In this document: piece after piece, positions 24,628-33,082 of the stretch
How positions within the stretch are numbered: position 1 is the stretch's first letter
How the letters are laid out: the number at the start of each line of letters is the position of its first letter
Assembly: GCF_051860665.1 (NCBI RefSeq)
Contig: NZ_JBHYDM010000003.1
Coordinates: forward strand, 1-64,000
Length of the DNA stretch: 64,000 nucleotides
Direction: 5' to 3'
From: Falsiroseomonas sp051860665
GTDB lineage: Bacteria > Pseudomonadota > Alphaproteobacteria > Acetobacterales > Acetobacteraceae
Notes under the pieces: generated by a model
Told to the model about the DNA's origin: nothing
The model's input: the letters and a program-made list of their open reading frames with translations, nothing else
Databases searched by the model: none
Made by a program: the position numbers and the translations under genes

Positions 24628-25647
24628 ATGCTGACCCGCCGCACCCTGATGGCTGCCGCCGCCGGCACCACGCTCGCCCTGCCCGCCATCCGCACCGCCC
24701 AGGCGCAGTCCGCCGTGCGCTTCACCCTGGACTGGGCGCTGCAGGGCAATCACGGCATGTGGGCGCTCGCCGAGGATCGCGGGATCTTCCGGCGAGAGCA
24801 GCTGGCGGTTCGCATGGATCGCGGCTTCGGCTCCGGCGATGCTCTCGTGAAGGTGGGCTCCGGCGCCTATGACATCGGCTTCGCGGATTTCTCGGGCGCG
24901 GTGAAGTTCAATGCGGAGAATCCGAACAGCCGGCTGGTGATGCTCTATCCGGTCTTCGACCGCACGGCGGCCGCCATCGTCACCATGCGCGGGCGGGGCA
25001 TCGAGAAGCCGCAGGATGTGCAGGGCAGGAGCCTGGGCGCGCCGGAAGGCGAAGGGTCCCGGCTGTTGTTCCCGGCCTTCGCCAAGGTGGCCGGCATCGA
25101 TGCCAGCCGCGTGCGCTGGACCTCCATGGCCGCGAACCTGCGCGACACCATGCTGCGCACCGGCCAGGTGGATGCCGTGACCGGCTTCCTCTTCACCGTG
25201 CATTTCAACCTGGTGGGCCTCGGCATCCCGGAGGACAATATCCTCTCCTGGCCCTATGCCGAGCATGGGCTGGATCTCTACGGCTCCGGCGTCTTCGTCC
25301 GCGCCGAATGGCTGGAGCGGAACCAGGAGGTGGCGGCGCGCTTCGTGAAGGCCTCGATCGAGGGCCTCAAGCTGCTGCTGAACGACATCCCCGGCGGCAT
25401 GGCGGCGTTGAAGCGGCGCGAGCCGCTGTTCGACGAGGCGCTGGAATCCCGCCGCTTCGCCATGACGCGCGACCGCTCCATCATCACCCCGAACAGCCGC
25501 GCCAATGGCATGGGCTATCTCGACATGGCGCGCGCGCAGCAGTTGGTGCAGGTGAATGCGGAAGCCCTGGGCGTGGCCAATCCGCCCGCGGCGGAGACCA
25601 TGTTCACCGACCGCTACCTGCCGCCGAAGTCCGAGCGGATGCTTTGA
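24628..25647 (+). CDS. NMT1/SsuA-type ABC substrate-binding protein
   Basis: 339 residues. An RR-containing signal sequence (MLTRRTLMAAAAG, cleavage probably after TAQA) is followed by VRFTLDWALQGNHGMWALAE, the start pattern of NMT1/THI5-like binding proteins, which bind pyrimidine precursors, sulfonates, nitrate or taurine. VKVGSGAYDIGFADFSGA continues the family fold. No cognate permease or ATPase is encoded nearby. Downstream neighbours are two cyclic amidohydrolases and an SDR, so the ligand may be a ring compound. An 8-bp-stem hairpin (25664-25684) follows the gene. Confidence 0.85.
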   Translation: MLTRRTLMAAAAGTTLALPAIRTAQAQSAVRFTLDWALQGNHGMWALAEDRGIFRREQLAVRMDRGFGSGDALVKVGSGAYDIGFADFSGAVKFNAENPNSRLVMLYPVFDRTAAAIVTMRGRGIEKPQDVQGRSLGAPEGEGSRLLFPAFAKVAGIDASRVRWTSMAANLRDTMLRTGQVDAVTGFLFTVHFNLVGLGIPEDNILSWPYAEHGLDLYGSGVFVRAEWLERNQEVAARFVKASIEGLKLLLNDIPGGMAALKRREPLFDEALESRRFAMTRDRSIITPNSRANGMGYLDMARAQQLVQVNAEALGVANPPAAETMFTDRYLPPKSERML

Positions 25648-25663
25648 TCCACCTGGCCGCTCA

Positions 25664-25684
25664 GCCGGTGCGAAGAGCACCGGC
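25664..25684 (+). other. Intergenic hairpin
   Basis: GCCGGTGC (25664-25671) pairs perfectly with GCACCGGC (25677-25684) across a five-base loop. There is no T-run after it, so it is more likely an RNA-processing or attenuation hairpin between the abundant binding-protein message and the enzymes than a full terminator. Confidence 0.4.
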
Positions 25685-25709
25685 CGCCCAATAGTCGGAG
25701 GCTGCGGCC

Positions 25710-27200
25710 ATGTCGAAGATTCTGCTGACCGGCGCCCGCGTCCTGGCGCCGGATGCGCTCTCCACCCGTTTCCAGGACGTGCTGGTGGAGGACGGCAAGA
25801 TTGCCGCGCTGCTGCCGCCGGGCACGAAGGTGGACTCCGCGCAGGCGCATGATGCCCGGGGCCGACTCATCATCCCCGGGCTGGTGAATGGCCATAGCCA
25901 TGGCCATGGCGGCCTGGCCAAGGGCTCGGGCGACAAATGGGACCTGGCCCTGCTGCTGGCCCATGCGCCCTGGGTCACCGGCGGGCGGCTGCTGCAGGAC
26001 AAGTACCTGTCCTCCGCCCTGAATGCCTTGGAAAACCTGAAGAAGGGCTGCACCGCGGTCTATGACCTGCCCTCCGAAATCCCGCTTCCCACCGCCGAGG
26101 GGCTGGATGCGATGGCGGAGGCCTATGCCGCGGTCGGCATCCGCGCCGTGCTGGCGCCGATGCTGGGCGATCTCACCTTCTTCCAGGCGACGCCGGGCCT
26201 GATCGAGAGCCTGCCCGAACCTTTTCGCAGCAAGGTCGAGGCCATGTCCGCGGCCCCGGCGGAGAAGACCCTCGGCGCGATGGACGCCATCGCCCGCGGC
26301 TGGTCGCATACGTCGAAAAACATCCGCTTCGGCGTGGCGCCAACCATCCCGCTGCACGGGACGGATGATTTCCTGAAGGCCTGCCGCGCGTTGGCCGCGG
26401 AACACGGCCTGCCGATGCAGAGCCACGTCGCCGAAAGCCGCTACCAGGCCGCGGGCGGCGAAATCCGCTACGAAGGCGCGACCCTTCTCGGCCACATGGA
26501 CAGCCTCGGCCTGGTCGGGCCCTGGTTCAGCGTGGCGCATGGCGTCTGGCTGACCGAGGGCGACCTGGCGCTGCTGGCGGAACGCGGCGCCGGCATCTCG
26601 CACAATCCGGGCGCCAATATGCGCCTCGCCTCCGGCATCGCGCCGGTGCGCAAGGCGATTGCGGCCGGCGTGACGGTGGGCATCGGCACCGATGGCTCCT
26701 CCTCCTCCGACAACCAGAACATGTTCGAGGCCATGCGCCTGGCCGCCTTCGCCTCCCGCCTCTGGGAGGATGCGGAGGATGACGACTGGCTGGGAACGGC
26801 GGAGACGGTGCGGCTGGCGACGCAAGGCTCCTCGAAGCTGATGGGCCTCGGCGGCGGCACCATCGAGCCCGGCCAGAATGCGGACCTGGTGCTGCTGGAC
26901 CTGGCGCATGTGAACTGGGCGCCGCTGAACGATGCGGCGAACCAGCTGGTCTGGACCGAGGATGGCAGCGCGGTCGCCGATGTGATGGTCGCCGGCCAGT
27001 GGAAGCTGCGCGACCGCAAGGTCCTCGGCATCGACGAGGCCAAGCTCGCGGCCGCGGCGAATGAGGCGGCGGAGCGGCTGCGCGGCGTGAATGCCGGGGC
27101 GCGCGAATGGTGCGAGGCGGTGGCGCCGCATGTGGCCTGCCATTGCCGGGCGATGGCGAAGGGCTGGACGCGGTCCAAGCGGCTGTTGAAGGCGGAATAA
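25710..27200 (+). CDS. Amidohydrolase of the TRZ/ATZ/SAH-deaminase type
   Basis: 496 residues. Metal ligands are visible in order: NGHSHGHG near residue 60 (HxHxH), His in MQSHVAESRYQA, His in VAHGVWLTEGD and Asp in VGIGTDGSSSSDNQNMF, the arrangement of 5-methylthioadenosine/SAH deaminases, guanine deaminase-like and triazine hydrolases. It would deaminate or dechlorinate a ring carbon. The C-terminal 30 residues (APHVACHCRAMAKGW) form an extra His/Cys-rich tail. It lies between a binding protein and an SDR in what reads as one catabolic set. The substrate is unknown. Confidence 0.86.
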   Translation: MSKILLTGARVLAPDALSTRFQDVLVEDGKIAALLPPGTKVDSAQAHDARGRLIIPGLVNGHSHGHGGLAKGSGDKWDLALLLAHAPWVTGGRLLQDKYLSSALNALENLKKGCTAVYDLPSEIPLPTAEGLDAMAEAYAAVGIRAVLAPMLGDLTFFQATPGLIESLPEPFRSKVEAMSAAPAEKTLGAMDAIARGWSHTSKNIRFGVAPTIPLHGTDDFLKACRALAAEHGLPMQSHVAESRYQAAGGEIRYEGATLLGHMDSLGLVGPWFSVAHGVWLTEGDLALLAERGAGISHNPGANMRLASGIAPVRKAIAAGVTVGIGTDGSSSSDNQNMFEAMRLAAFASRLWEDAEDDDWLGTAETVRLATQGSSKLMGLGGGTIEPGQNADLVLLDLAHVNWAPLNDAANQLVWTEDGSAVADVMVAGQWKLRDRKVLGIDEAKLAAAANEAAERLRGVNAGAREWCEAVAPHVACHCRAMAKGWTRSKRLLKAE

Positions 27201-27206
27201 GGCAGA

Positions 27207-27287
27207 GCCCCCCCACCCCGACCCTCCCCCGCGAAGCGGGGGGTCGCGGCACTGCCGCGACGCCGAAGGCTGGTTCGGGTGGGGGCA
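27207..27287. repeat. Compound palindromic intergenic repeat
   Basis: Two perfect inner hairpins sit side by side: CCCCCGC-GAA-GCGGGGG (27226-27242) and GTCGCGGC-ACT-GCCGCGAC (27243-27261). They are enclosed by complementary outer arms, a C-rich arm near 27207-27223 and GGTTCGGGTGGGGGC at 27272-27286. The cloverleaf-like layout resembles multicopy palindromic elements common between genes in alphaproteobacteria. It separates the amidohydrolase from the SDR and may affect mRNA stability. Confidence 0.5.
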
Positions 27288-27305
27288 ATTGTGGAGGAAC
27301 CACGA

Positions 27306-28085
27306 ATGCTGTTGAAGAACCGCGTGGCGGTGGTGACCGGCCCCGCCAAGGGCATGGGCGCTGCCTGCACCCTGCTGCTGGCCGAGCATGGCGCCGACCT
27401 CGCCCTCGTTGGCCGCGACACCGCCGCCATCGAGCCCGTCGCCGAACAGGTCCGCGCCATGGGCCGCCGCGCCGAGATCTTTGGCTGCGACCTGATGGAG
27501 GCCGCCAGCGTGGAGGCCATGGCGAAGTCCGTGCTCGCCTCCTTCACCCGCTGCGATGCCCTCATCAATATCGCCGGCGGCCGGGGCCCGCTTGGGAAAA
27601 CCTTCTGGGAGACGACGCCGCAGGAATTCGACGAAATCCTCCGCCTGAACGTCACCGGCTGCTTCCTGACAATGCGCGCCTTCGCGCCGACGATGATCGC
27701 GGCGAAATCAGGCAAGATCGTCAATGTCGGCGGCACCTTCGGCATGCGCGGCCGCGCCGGGCGCAGCGCCTATTCCGCCAGCAAATGGGGCCTGCGGGGC
27801 CTGACCAAATCCGCGGCACTGGAGCTCGGCCCGCACAATATCAACGTGAATATCGTGGCTCCGGGCATGGTGGAGGGCGATCGCTTCGACAATGTGCTGG
27901 CCACCATGGCGCGCAAGGAGGGCATCAGCCTCGATGAGGCGCGCGTGAAGCACGCCAGCGAATATGCGCTGCGCCGCATCAGCACCGATGTGGACGTGGC
28001 CAATGCCGTGCTGTTCTTCGCCTCCGACCTGTCCCGCCAGACCACGGGCCAGGATTTCACCGTCGATGGCGGCTGGGTGATCTGA
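27306..28085 (+). CDS. SDR-family oxidoreductase
   Basis: 259 residues from the ATG at 27306, which follows GGAGGAACC; nine codons of open frame precede it. The NAD(P) motif is TGPAKGMG near residue 12, and the catalytic Tyr/Lys are in YSASKWGL near residue 158. The position thirteen residues before the Tyr, usually the catalytic Ser, is Gly (NVGGTFGMRG), with Thr one residue later. The C terminus FTVDGGWVI is standard. It lies 2 bases before the dihydroorotase-like gene, so it very likely acts in the same pathway on a hydroxyl or carbonyl group. Confidence 0.87.
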   Translation: MLLKNRVAVVTGPAKGMGAACTLLLAEHGADLALVGRDTAAIEPVAEQVRAMGRRAEIFGCDLMEAASVEAMAKSVLASFTRCDALINIAGGRGPLGKTFWETTPQEFDEILRLNVTGCFLTMRAFAPTMIAAKSGKIVNVGGTFGMRGRAGRSAYSASKWGLRGLTKSAALELGPHNINVNIVAPGMVEGDRFDNVLATMARKEGISLDEARVKHASEYALRRISTDVDVANAVLFFASDLSRQTTGQDFTVDGGWVI

Positions 28086-28087
28086 CC

Positions 28088-29521
28088 ATGCAGGACATAC
28101 TCGCAGACCTGCTGATCACCGGCGGCACCGTCATCAACGAGACCGGCCGCTTCGTCGCCGATGTCGCGGTGAAGGACGGGCTGATTGTCTTCGTCGGCCA
28201 TCCGGATTTCGCGCCACGCGCGCGCCGCAGCATGGAAGCGGCGGGGAAATTCGTCATCCCCGGCGCCATCGACGTGCATACCCACATCCGCGAACCCGGC
28301 ATGACGCAGAAGGAGGATTGGACCACCGGCACCCGCGCCGCCGCGGCCGGTGGCGTCACCACCGTCTTCGACATGCCGAATACCGACCCGCCCGTCTGGT
28401 CGCTGGATGCGCTGGCCATCAAGCAGGAAGCCGCCGCCCGCCAGGCGCATGTGAATTACGGCCTCTACGGCCTGCTGGACGAACGCACGCTCGACATCCT
28501 GCCGCAGCTCGCCGAGGCCGGGATCATTGGCACGAAGCTGTTCTACGGCAATACCACCGGCAACCTGCCCGCGCCGAATGATGGCGCGGTGCTGGAAGGC
28601 TTCGAGATTTTGGCCGAGCTCGGCCTGCGCTGCTCGATCCATGCCGAGAACTCGCCCATGCTCTTCTGGCGCGAGAACCGCATGAAGGCCGCGGGGCGCG
28701 ATGACGCCTGGGCGCATCTGGCGGCGCGCGCCGATATCGTCGCGCTGGAGAGCCTGAACCGCTCCATCACCCTCTCCGAATGGACCGGCGCGCGCATCCA
28801 TATCGTGCATGAGAGCTGCATGCGCTCCCTCCCCATCATCCGCGATGCCAAGGCGCGCGGCGTGCCGATGACGGTGGAGACGGGACCGCAGTATTTTCTC
28901 CTCGCGGCCGAGGACCTGACCGGCGACAAGGCCCGCATCGCCCGCCTCAACCCGCCGATCCGTGAAAGGGCGCAGCAGGAACCCATCCTGGCCGCGCTGC
29001 TGGATCGCACCATCGACATGCTGGGCACGGACCATGCGCCGCATGCCATGGCGGAAAAGCAGCATGCCAGCTTCTGGGACAATGCCTGCGGCTTCCCGGG
29101 CGTCGAGACCTCCATGCGCCTCATGCTCACCCTGGTGCATCAGGGCCGCATGAGCATGGAGCAGTATGTCCGCATGGCCTGCGCCGCGCCGGCCAAGGCT
29201 TTCGGGCTCTATCCGCGCAAGGGCGTGATCCAGCCGGGCGCGGATGCGGATATCGCGGTGGTGGACCCCGCCAAGGAAGGCGTGATCCGTGGCGCGGAGC
29301 TGCACAGCCTGCGCAGCCGCTTCACGCCCTTCGAGGGGATGGAGACGGTCGGCCTGCCGGTGGCCACCATCGTCCGCGGCCGCGTGGTGATGGAAGGCGG
29401 CACGGTGCTGGACGCGCCCGGCTGGGGCCGGATGGAGCGGCCCGAAATGCCGAAACCCGCGCCGCGCAACCTGGCGACGACGACCAGGGCCATCCTGCGT
29501 CCGGATGCCCAATCCTGGTGA
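28088..29521 (+). CDS. Dihydroorotase/allantoinase-type cyclic amidohydrolase
   Basis: 477 residues. The binuclear metal site of this class is complete: DVHTHIREPG (HxH), Lys in GTKLFYGN (the usual carboxylated Lys position), His in SIHAENSP, His in VHESCMRS and Asp in LGTDHAPH. TTVFDMPNTDPP is typical of dihydroorotases and allantoinases. Such enzymes open cyclic ureides or imides. It starts 2 bases after the SDR, with no pyr or purine-degradation genes alongside, so a catabolic ring-opening role is more likely than pyrimidine biosynthesis. Substrate assignment is open. Confidence 0.88.
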   Translation: MQDILADLLITGGTVINETGRFVADVAVKDGLIVFVGHPDFAPRARRSMEAAGKFVIPGAIDVHTHIREPGMTQKEDWTTGTRAAAAGGVTTVFDMPNTDPPVWSLDALAIKQEAAARQAHVNYGLYGLLDERTLDILPQLAEAGIIGTKLFYGNTTGNLPAPNDGAVLEGFEILAELGLRCSIHAENSPMLFWRENRMKAAGRDDAWAHLAARADIVALESLNRSITLSEWTGARIHIVHESCMRSLPIIRDAKARGVPMTVETGPQYFLLAAEDLTGDKARIARLNPPIRERAQQEPILAALLDRTIDMLGTDHAPHAMAEKQHASFWDNACGFPGVETSMRLMLTLVHQGRMSMEQYVRMACAAPAKAFGLYPRKGVIQPGADADIAVVDPAKEGVIRGAELHSLRSRFTPFEGMETVGLPVATIVRGRVVMEGGTVLDAPGWGRMERPEMPKPAPRNLATTTRAILRPDAQSW

Positions 29522-29575
29522 TTCCCGCGCGGCGTCACGTTAGTGTCGCGGTTCCGTCACCGAGGCATTCGCACC

Positions 29576-30532
29576 ATGCTGATCCGCCGCCGCGCCCTGA
29601 TCGCCGCCGCCGCCCTCACCCCCCTCGCCGCCCGCGCCCAGGCGCCGGCCATGCCGGCGAAGGGGCGCCGTCCCTGGGCGGAGCAGCTCGGGCAGATCCG
29701 CATCGGCATCCTGGGCGGGGAGAATGAGGCGGATCGCATCGGCCGCTACGGCGCCTATGGCCGGTTGATCGAGGAGACCTTCGGCGTCCCCGTCCGCCTG
29801 TTCCAGGCCAGCGACTATTCCGGCGTGGTCCAGGCCTTTGCCGGCAGGCATATCGAGATGGCCTCCATGTCGCCCGCCGCCTATGCGGCGAGCTGGATGG
29901 AATCCAACGGCAATGTCGAGCCCATCCTGGTGACGCAGGAGGCGGACCAGAGCACCAGCTACATCGCGGTGATGTACACCCGCGCCGATAGCGGCATCAC
30001 CAGCCTGGAGCAGATGCGCGGCAGGACCATGGCCTGGGCCGATCCGAACAGCGCCAGCGGCTACCTGATCCCCCGCGCGGAGCTGCGCGCCGCCGGCATC
30101 AACCCCGAGCAGTTCTTCGGCCGCACAGGCTTCGCCGGCGGGCATGAACAGGCCATCGTCGCCGTGATGGGGCGGCAATTCGATGCCGGCGTCACCTGGG
30201 CCTCCGGCGTCGGCGAGGCCTCGGAAGGTTTTACGCGCGGGATGCTGCGCTCGACGGCAGAGAAGGGCCTGCTGAACATGCGTGACCTGCGCATCATCTG
30301 GCAGTCCAGGCCAATCAAGAACGGCCCGATCGTCGTCCGCAAGGACACGCCGGATGGCTTCAAGGCGGATATCACCGCCTTCCACCTGGCCCTGCCCGCT
30401 GCATACCCGGAGATCCACCGCGCGGTTGAACGCGGCAACGTCATCGGCTGGGTGCCGACCCAGCATTCGGATTACGAGGTCTTCGTCACCATGCGGCAGG
30501 AAGAGGCCGCGCAGCGTCGGCGACGGAACTGA
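29576..30532 (+). CDS. PhnD-type phosphonate/phosphate-like ABC substrate-binding protein
   Basis: 318 residues from the ATG at 29576, which gives a proper signal peptide (MLIRRRALIAAAALTPLAAR). The frame is also open from 29543. The mature protein has the PhnD-like pattern RIGILGGENEADRIGRYGAY, SDYSGVVQAFAGRHIEMASM and ADPNSASGYLIPRAEL. No phnC, phnE or C-P lyase genes are present, so it is another solitary binding protein. It closes the amidohydrolase gene set and is followed at once by a terminator. Confidence 0.85.
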   Translation: MLIRRRALIAAAALTPLAARAQAPAMPAKGRRPWAEQLGQIRIGILGGENEADRIGRYGAYGRLIEETFGVPVRLFQASDYSGVVQAFAGRHIEMASMSPAAYAASWMESNGNVEPILVTQEADQSTSYIAVMYTRADSGITSLEQMRGRTMAWADPNSASGYLIPRAELRAAGINPEQFFGRTGFAGGHEQAIVAVMGRQFDAGVTWASGVGEASEGFTRGMLRSTAEKGLLNMRDLRIIWQSRPIKNGPIVVRKDTPDGFKADITAFHLALPAAYPEIHRAVERGNVIGWVPTQHSDYEVFVTMRQEEAAQRRRRN

Positions 30533-30535
30533 AAA

Positions 30536-30553
30536 GGGGGGCGCGAGCCCCCC
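30536..30553. terminator. Bidirectional intrinsic terminator
   Basis: A 7-bp GC stem, GGGGGGC/GCCCCCC, closed by the tetraloop GCGA, is preceded by AAAA and followed by TT. It lies in the 29-base gap between convergent genes (PhnD-type protein and TctC-type protein), so it can serve both. Confidence 0.75.
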
Positions 30554-30561
30554 TTCCCGTC

Positions 30562-31551
30562 TCAGTCCACCTGGGCGCGCGCGGCGCGCACCACCTCGCC
30601 CCAGCGGGCGATGTCCTGCTCATGCACGCGGCGAAACTCCTCCGGCGTCGTGACGGTGGAGGGCGAGATGCCCTGGTTGTTCACCAGCCAGTCCCGGAAC
30701 TCCGGCGCCTCGATGATCTTGCGGATCTCCATGTTCAGCCGCTGCTGGATCGGCGCCGGCAGGCCGGGAGGGCCGAAGACGCCGTACCAGGTGGTGCTCT
30801 CGAAGCCCGGCAGGTTGCAGGCCTCGGCGATGGTCGGCACATCCGGCAGCGCGGCCAGGCGCTGCGGCGTGGTGACGCCCAGGGCGCGGACCGCACCCTG
30901 CTGGATCAGGCCGATGGCCGGCCCGACCTGGTTGAAGAAGAGGTCGGTCTGCCCGCCGAGCAGGGAGGTGACGGCACCACCCTGACCCGGGAAGGGCACA
31001 TGCACCATGTCGATCCCCGCCGCCGTGGCGAATCGCGCGCCCGCGAGATGGGTGGAGGCGCCATTGCCGGTGCTGGCATAGTTCAGCGCGCCGGGCCGCG
31101 CCTTGGCATCCGCCACCAGCGCCGCGCAGCTGGTGTAGTTGGGGCGGTGCTGGATGCTGGTGGTCAGCACATTCGGCACGTCGCCGAGATGCGCGATATG
31201 CGTCACGTCGCGCAGCGGATCGAAGGGCAGGCGCCGGTACAGCGTGGCGTTGATCGCATGCGTGCCCGCGGTGCCGAACAGGATCACGTAGCCATCCGGC
31301 CGCGCCTTGGCCACGAAGTCGGAGGCGATATTGCCGCCGGCGCCGACGCGGTTGTTCACCACCACCGGCACGCCCAGCGCCTGGGACAGCGGGGCGGCGA
31401 TGCGGCGGGCATAGATGTCGACCCCCGAGCCATTCGGGAAGCCGCCGAGGAACTCGATGGGGCGGGAGGGCCAGTTGTCCTGCGCCAGCGCCGGCATCGC
31501 GGCGAGAAGGCCGCCCAGCAGTGGCAGCAGAAGGCGATGTCGGAGTTTCAT
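30562..31551 (-). CDS. TctC/Bug-family tripartite-transporter binding protein
   Basis: 329 residues with a signal peptide ending at ALAQ. Family hallmarks are WPSRPIEFLGGFPNGSGVDI, VVVNNRVGAGGNIASDFVA, GGQTDLFFNQVGPAIGLIQ and the end LGVTTPQRLAALPDVPTIAE. Bug proteins bind carboxylates or other small organic ligands, and most copies in this kind of bacterium are encoded without the TctA/TctB membrane partners, as here. The gene is divergent from an Asp/Glu racemase-like gene. Confidence 0.92.
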   Translation of the reverse strand: MKLRHRLLLPLLGGLLAAMPALAQDNWPSRPIEFLGGFPNGSGVDIYARRIAAPLSQALGVPVVVNNRVGAGGNIASDFVAKARPDGYVILFGTAGTHAINATLYRRLPFDPLRDVTHIAHLGDVPNVLTTSIQHRPNYTSCAALVADAKARPGALNYASTGNGASTHLAGARFATAAGIDMVHVPFPGQGGAVTSLLGGQTDLFFNQVGPAIGLIQQGAVRALGVTTPQRLAALPDVPTIAEACNLPGFESTTWYGVFGPPGLPAPIQQRLNMEIRKIIEAPEFRDWLVNNQGISPSTVTTPEEFRRVHEQDIARWGEVVRAARAQVD

Positions 31552-31660
31552 AAGTCAGTCCTCAACCTGTTCCTGCGCAGAAAAGCCGCCGGCGCGCACC
31601 CTGCGCAACCCCTTGCCACCCTAGGCTGGACAGAAAGCACCCGCCGGCTAGGCTTCGCCC

Positions 31661-32401
31661 ATGCAAGAACCCGTCCATTCTCCCCGCATCGCCCGCGGCG
31701 GCAAATCCATCTACGGCGCGCCGCTCGGCATCCTGATGCTGGAGGCACGTTTCCCGCGCATTGCCGGCGATATGGGCAATGGCACCACCTGGCCCTTCCC
31801 CGTGCTGTTCCGCGTGGTGCGCGGCGCGAGCCCGGAGAAGGTGGTGCTGCAGGGCGCGCGCGGCCTGCTGCCGGATTTCATCGCGGCCGCGCGGGACCTG
31901 GTGGATCTGGGTGCGGAGGCGATTACCACCAATTGCGGCTTCCTGTCGCTGTTCCAGGCGGAGCTGGCGGCGGCGGTGCAGGTGCCGGTCGCGACCTCCT
32001 CCCTCATGCAGGTGCCCTGGGTGCAGGCCATGCTGCCGCCCGGCAAGCGGGTGGGTGTGGTGACGGTGAGCCGCGCCTCCCTGACGCCCGCGCATCTGCA
32101 GGCGGCCGGCGTGCCGCTGGATGTGCCGATGGAGGGGACGGAGGGCGGCCGCGAATTCTTCCGCGTGCTCATCAAGGCGGAGAAGGCGGATCTGGATGTG
32201 GCCCTGGCCGAGCAGGATATTCTGGACGCCGGCCGCGCCCTTTTGGCGCGTCATCCGGAAGTCGGGGCCATTGTCCTGGAATGCACCAATATGCCGCCCT
32301 ATGCGGCGGCCCTGCAGGCGGAGCTCGGCCTGCCGGTCTATGACATCTACACGCTGGTGACCTGGCTGCATGGCGGGCTGCGCCCCGCCCGCTTCGGCTG
32401 A
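31661..32401 (+). CDS. Asp/Glu/hydantoin racemase-superfamily protein
   Basis: 246 residues. Two catalytic-type cysteines are placed as in aspartate/glutamate racemases and maleate isomerases: TTNCGFLSLF near residue 90 and LECTNMPPYA near residue 208. The N terminus IYGAPLGILML is less canonical. Possible activities are racemisation of an amino or hydroxy acid, or cis-trans isomerisation; the sequence does not decide. The start ATG has only a weak ribosome-binding site. It is divergent from the TctC-type gene, with about 110 bases between for promoters. Confidence 0.82.
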   Translation: MQEPVHSPRIARGGKSIYGAPLGILMLEARFPRIAGDMGNGTTWPFPVLFRVVRGASPEKVVLQGARGLLPDFIAAARDLVDLGAEAITTNCGFLSLFQAELAAAVQVPVATSSLMQVPWVQAMLPPGKRVGVVTVSRASLTPAHLQAAGVPLDVPMEGTEGGREFFRVLIKAEKADLDVALAEQDILDAGRALLARHPEVGAIVLECTNMPPYAAALQAELGLPVYDIYTLVTWLHGGLRPARFG

Positions 32402-32450
32402 ACCCTCCGCGGCCGGGCCTTCTGCAGCCGAGCCGGGGACGGCCGCCGGG

Positions 32451-32846
32451 TCAGGCGGCTGATTGGCGCTGCCGCAAGGCGGCCAGGCGCCGCACCTCCT
32501 GCACCGGGCGCACGTCGCGGATGGCGGGCAAGGCTTCAAGCCCGGCCTCGCGCGGATCGGGCGCGCCCTCACCTTCGGCCGACATCGGCCCCATGGCGCG
32601 GTCCACGGCTTCGCGCAGCGCCAGGAAATTGCCGGCATGCCGGGTCCGGGCTGCGGCAATGGCCAGGACGGCGGCAACGGCGTGGATCAGCGCCTCCGTC
32701 CCCTGCGGCGGGGGCTCCGGCCGGCCGGCCGGCGTGTCGAGCCAGGAGATGCCCATGCGCAGCACCGGGTCGTAGAACAGCCCGCCCTCCTCGGGGATGG
32801 GGCGGTAGGATGCCATGGGCGAGGGCATGACATGCGTGGTCGACAT
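32451..32846 (-). CDS. Hypothetical protein
   Basis: 131 residues, no signal peptide or membrane segment. It begins with a proline-rich stretch including YDPVLRMGISWLDTP, followed by a helical, alanine-rich middle (ALIHAVAAVLAIAAARTRHA) and a basic C terminus. A strong ribosome-binding site (GGAGGAAAG) precedes the ATG, which supports expression. I do not recognise the family. It is convergent with the racemase gene and lies downstream of the cold-shock gene's terminator. Confidence 0.55.
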   Translation of the reverse strand: MSTTHVMPSPMASYRPIPEEGGLFYDPVLRMGISWLDTPAGRPEPPPQGTEALIHAVAAVLAIAAARTRHAGNFLALREAVDRAMGPMSAEGEGAPDPREAGLEALPAIRDVRPVQEVRRLAALRQRQSAA

Positions 32847-33021
32847 CGTGCTTTCCTCCGGGGTTTTCCCGTCAGGTTTCTTTCTGTCAGGCGGGCCGGA
32901 CGACCATCCGTCGTCCCGGGGTTACCGTCCTGGAAGCCTCACAATCGACTGCAAATGATGAACGCTTGGTAAAGAAATCGCCCCCGGAGGGGGGTTCGTC
33001 CGCGAAACGGGTTAAATCAAC
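32847..33021. other. Intergenic region upstream of the hypothetical gene
   Basis: This stretch should hold the minus-strand promoter of the hypothetical gene. It includes moderately AT-rich sequence around 32940-32975 (TTTACC on the minus strand) and a small CCCCTCCGGGGG-type hairpin near 32980-32995. No convincing promoter pair or operator was found. Confidence 0.3.
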
Positions 33022-33054
33022 GCAAAAACCCCGGCCACTTGCGTGACCGGGGTT
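33022..33054 (-). terminator. Intrinsic terminator of the cold-shock gene
   Basis: On the minus strand, AACCCCGG (33054-33047) pairs with CCGGGGTT (33034-33027) across a 12-base loop and runs directly into TTTTTGCG. Stem, loop and T-run lie about 30 bases after the stop of the double cold-shock-domain gene. Confidence 0.78.
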
Positions 33055-33082
33055 CCGCCGTCCACCTCGGATGAGGGTCGGA

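Noticed and set aside
28088..29521. Biosynthetic dihydroorotase pyrC
   Set aside because: No pyrimidine genes adjoin it, and the operon context is catabolic. The motif set is shared with allantoinases and other cyclic amidohydrolases, so the symbol was not assigned.
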